Source: Aquipseudomonas alcaligenes
Lineage (GTDB): Bacteria; Pseudomonadota; Gammaproteobacteria; Pseudomonadales; Pseudomonadaceae
DNA length: 64,000 nucleotides
NCBI RefSeq assembly: GCF_900156545.1
Contig: NZ_FTNW01000001.1
Location: 186,001-250,000 of the forward strand
Direction of reading: 5' to 3'
Both the position numbers and the translations under genes were made by a program. The notes beneath the pieces were generated by a model. The model ran no database searches. It worked only from the letters and a program-made list of their open reading frames with translations, and was not told the DNA's origin. Of this stretch, positions 62,478 to 64,000 are shown in pieces; positions within the stretch are counted from its first letter, which is position 1, and every line of letters starts with the position of its first letter.

Positions 62478-63197
62478 CTAGCGCTTGAGCGTATCCACGG
62501 CCAGCCCCGGGAAGTCGGTAATGATGCTGTCCACGCCGAAGTCGGCCAGACGGCGCATCAGTGCCGGTTCGTTGACCGTCCAGACCGACACGTGCAGGCC
62601 GGCCTTCTGTGCCTTGAGCAGGCGTTCCGGTGTGCACAGGGTCCAGTTCAGCGCGAGCATCGAGCAGCCATGGTGGGCGGCCACCTTCAGCGGGTCGAGC
62701 CAGTTGTATTCGGCCACCAGGCCGCGCGACAGCTCCGGCGTCAGGCGACGCAGGGCGCGCAGTACCTCGCGCGAGCTGCTGGTAACAGTGATGCGGTCCT
62801 TGATGCCGAAGCGTTCGGCCAACGCCTGGATGGCCAGCACGGTGCGCGCGGCGCGTACCCGCGAGGCGCTTTTGACCTCCAGCTGCCAGTGCTCGAACGG
62901 GCACTGCTCGAACAGGGTTTCCAGCGTCGGGATCGGGCAGGGCGTTTTCCAGCCTGGCCCTCCCTGGCGGGCGTCGAGCTTCACCAGTTCCTCGGCATCG
63001 TGCTCCACCACCTTGCCGCGGCGGCCGGTGGTGCGTTTGAGGGTTGGGTCGTGAATCACCATCAGTTGGCCGTCGCGCGACAGGTGTAGGTCGAGCTCGC
63101 AACGGGTCACGCCGTGTTCGAGGCAGCGCTGGAAGCTGGCGAGGGTATTTTCCGGCGCTTCGCCCTTGGCGCCGCGGTGGCCGTAGATCAGGGTCAC
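62478..63197 (-). CDS. Glycerophosphodiester phosphodiesterase
   Basis: 239 aa GDPD domain. YGHRGAKGEAPENTLASF holds the catalytic His and Glu; ELDLHLSRDGQLMVIHDPTL holds the metal-binding Asp and second His. No signal peptide, so cytoplasmic (UgpQ-like), hydrolysing glycerophosphodiesters to glycerol-3-phosphate. Its start overlaps the preceding gene by four bases. Confidence 0.93.
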   Translation of the reverse strand: MTLIYGHRGAKGEAPENTLASFQRCLEHGVTRCELDLHLSRDGQLMVIHDPTLKRTTGRRGKVVEHDAEELVKLDARQGGPGWKTPCPIPTLETLFEQCPFEHWQLEVKSASRVRAARTVLAIQALAERFGIKDRITVTSSSREVLRALRRLTPELSRGLVAEYNWLDPLKVAAHHGCSMLALNWTLCTPERLLKAQKAGLHVSVWTVNEPALMRRLADFGVDSIITDFPGLAVDTLKR

Positions 63198-63496
63198 GGT
63201 TGATCCTTGTCGAGAGGGTGGTGCGGCTGATGGTGCAGCACGCTGTTGATCACATGGTCGTATTCGAAATAAACGCTGAAGCTGCGGTAGTCCCAGCGGG
63301 TGATGGGCGGTTGGCCCACCGGCGGGTGCTCTTCGTCGGCCAGGCCGAAACGCTCCAGCACCGAGCGCTTCGATTCGCCCAGCTGGGGCAGGCCGGCGAC
63401 CGCGTCACCTTGCTGGCCGAGCGGGATCTCGAGCGTCTGGGCGAGGGCGGGTGAGCAGAGCAGCAGGACGCCGAGCAGGAGCGCTAACGTCCTCAT
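63194..63496 (-). CDS. Small periplasmic protein, function unknown
   Basis: 100 aa. Signal peptide MRTLALLLGVLLLCSPALA. The mature part has SVLERFGLADEE followed by WDYRSFSVYFEYDHVINSVL, which resembles the SmpA/BamE-type motif. Coupled by ATGA overlaps on both sides to the PilZ gene and the phosphodiesterase. Confidence 0.8.
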   Translation of the reverse strand: MRTLALLLGVLLLCSPALAQTLEIPLGQQGDAVAGLPQLGESKRSVLERFGLADEEHPPVGQPPITRWDYRSFSVYFEYDHVINSVLHHQPHHPLDKDQP

Positions 63497-64000
63497 CGCT
63501 GCTCCTTGGCCATGCGCCGTTCCAGGGCCTGCTTCTGCAGGATGTGCCGCGCCAGTAGCTGACGCTGCGCATCGGTCAGCGCCTCGAACTCGGTGCCGAT
63601 CTCGAACTGACCGTCGTCGCGGGCCTGGCAGTGGACGACCTGTGCGCGCAACAGCAGGCCCAGGGCCTGGGGCATCAACACCATCTTGATGGCCAGGTGA
63701 CTGCCCTTGGGCACCACCTGGCCATGGTTGAAACTGATGCCGCCTTCGGAAATCGATACCCGGCGCGGCGCGCCGATATCGCGCAGCAGGCTCTGCGCCA
63801 CGGCCTGGCCTAGCAGGTCGATGCGTTTGTTCATCACCTTGAGGTAGTTGGCCAGGGTGCGATCACGCTCGCTGATGTGACGCAGAAGGTGCTGCGACTC
63901 GAAGTCCATCAGGTGCAGGTCGCTGAGCAAATTGAACAGCGGCGAGTTGTCGTGAAGCGGATCACTGGCGTGCGCCTCCGGCCCGGACAGCAGGCTGAAA
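63493..64000 (-). CDS. PilZ-domain protein (5' end outside the window)
   Basis: 168 residues visible; the frame runs off the end of the window. The C-terminal part has the PilZ beta barrel (RRVSISEGGISFNHGQVVPK, then IAIKMVL-like and VVHCQARDDGQFEIGTEFEAL). It lacks the N-terminal RxxxR that would confirm cyclic-di-GMP binding, although RR-V-S-I-S-E-G-G resembles the second motif (D/N-x-S-x-x-G). First gene of a three-gene operon on the minus strand. Confidence 0.8.
   Translation of the reverse strand, partial: FSLLSGPEAHASDPLHDNSPLFNLLSDLHLMDFESQHLLRHISERDRTLANYLKVMNKRIDLLGQAVAQSLLRDIGAPRRVSISEGGISFNHGQVVPKGSHLAIKMVLMPQALGLLLRAQVVHCQARDDGQFEIGTEFEALTDAQRQLLARHILQKQALERRMAKEQR

Overview
The window is a piece of a Pseudomonas chromosome. 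It is GC-rich and densely packed, and it carries genus markers: the ArgR/AruCFGDBE arginine succinyltransferase pathway, rsmA, psrA, foaAB, and a lexA-sulA pair next to psrA. Gene content and order resemble P. aeruginosa. From memory of that genome, the argR-aru-alaS-lysC-rsmA-mgtE block and the mobA-to-sthA block lie far apart there. Here they are joined in the tRNA-bearing stretch at about 17.15-17.9 kb. Species is not determined. There is no prophage, integrase, transposase, CRISPR array or rRNA operon; the accessory DNA is small repeat elements.

0-9.5 kb: the 3' part of argR, then a roughly 1 kb non-coding gap holding a large inverted-repeat element and the ArgR-controlled aruC promoter. 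The aruCFGDB-(94-aa protein)-aruE operon follows, converting arginine to glutamate and succinate. 9.6-14.5 kb: alaS, lysC (with an apparent internal start for a beta subunit), rsmA, tRNA-Ser(GCT) and two identical tRNA-Arg(ACG). 14.5-17.9 kb: a small secreted protein, mgtE with a leader that may encode a 17-aa peptide, an Arc-like repressor, tRNA-Arg(CCT) and tRNA-Pro(CGG).

17.9-29.7 kb: a small lipoprotein; mobA divergent from moaB-moeA (molybdenum cofactor); an AraC regulator divergent from a run of an alkyl-DHAP-synthase-like flavoprotein, a GlpD-like dehydrogenase, an FGGY kinase and a YegS-type lipid kinase (a glycerolipid-flavoured group of unknown product); then CheV and a MOSC protein. 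29.7-35.4 kb: slt, uup and three little-known or stress-related genes. 35.5-39.1 kb: foaAB (fatty acid beta-oxidation) with a near-consensus PsrA site. 39.1-47.6 kb: a DUF1653 protein, topA, two small conserved proteins, lexA-sulA with two SOS boxes, psrA with two overlapping PsrA operators, an L,D-transpeptidase, nagZ and a methylthioinosine phosphorylase. 47.6-53.2 kb: mfd-csiV and an unusually long GAPDH. 53.4-62.2 kb: nqrABCDEF with its flavinylation enzyme apbE and maturation factor nqrM, then sthA behind two tandem leader hairpins. 62.5-64 kb: a glycerophosphodiesterase, a small periplasmic protein and a PilZ protein cut by the window edge.

Links between genes: ArgR controls the adjacent aru operon; PsrA, encoded here, probably controls foaAB, also here; LexA controls lexA-sulA; ApbE and NqrM serve the Nqr complex; Slt, the L,D-transpeptidase and NagZ are all cell-wall enzymes.
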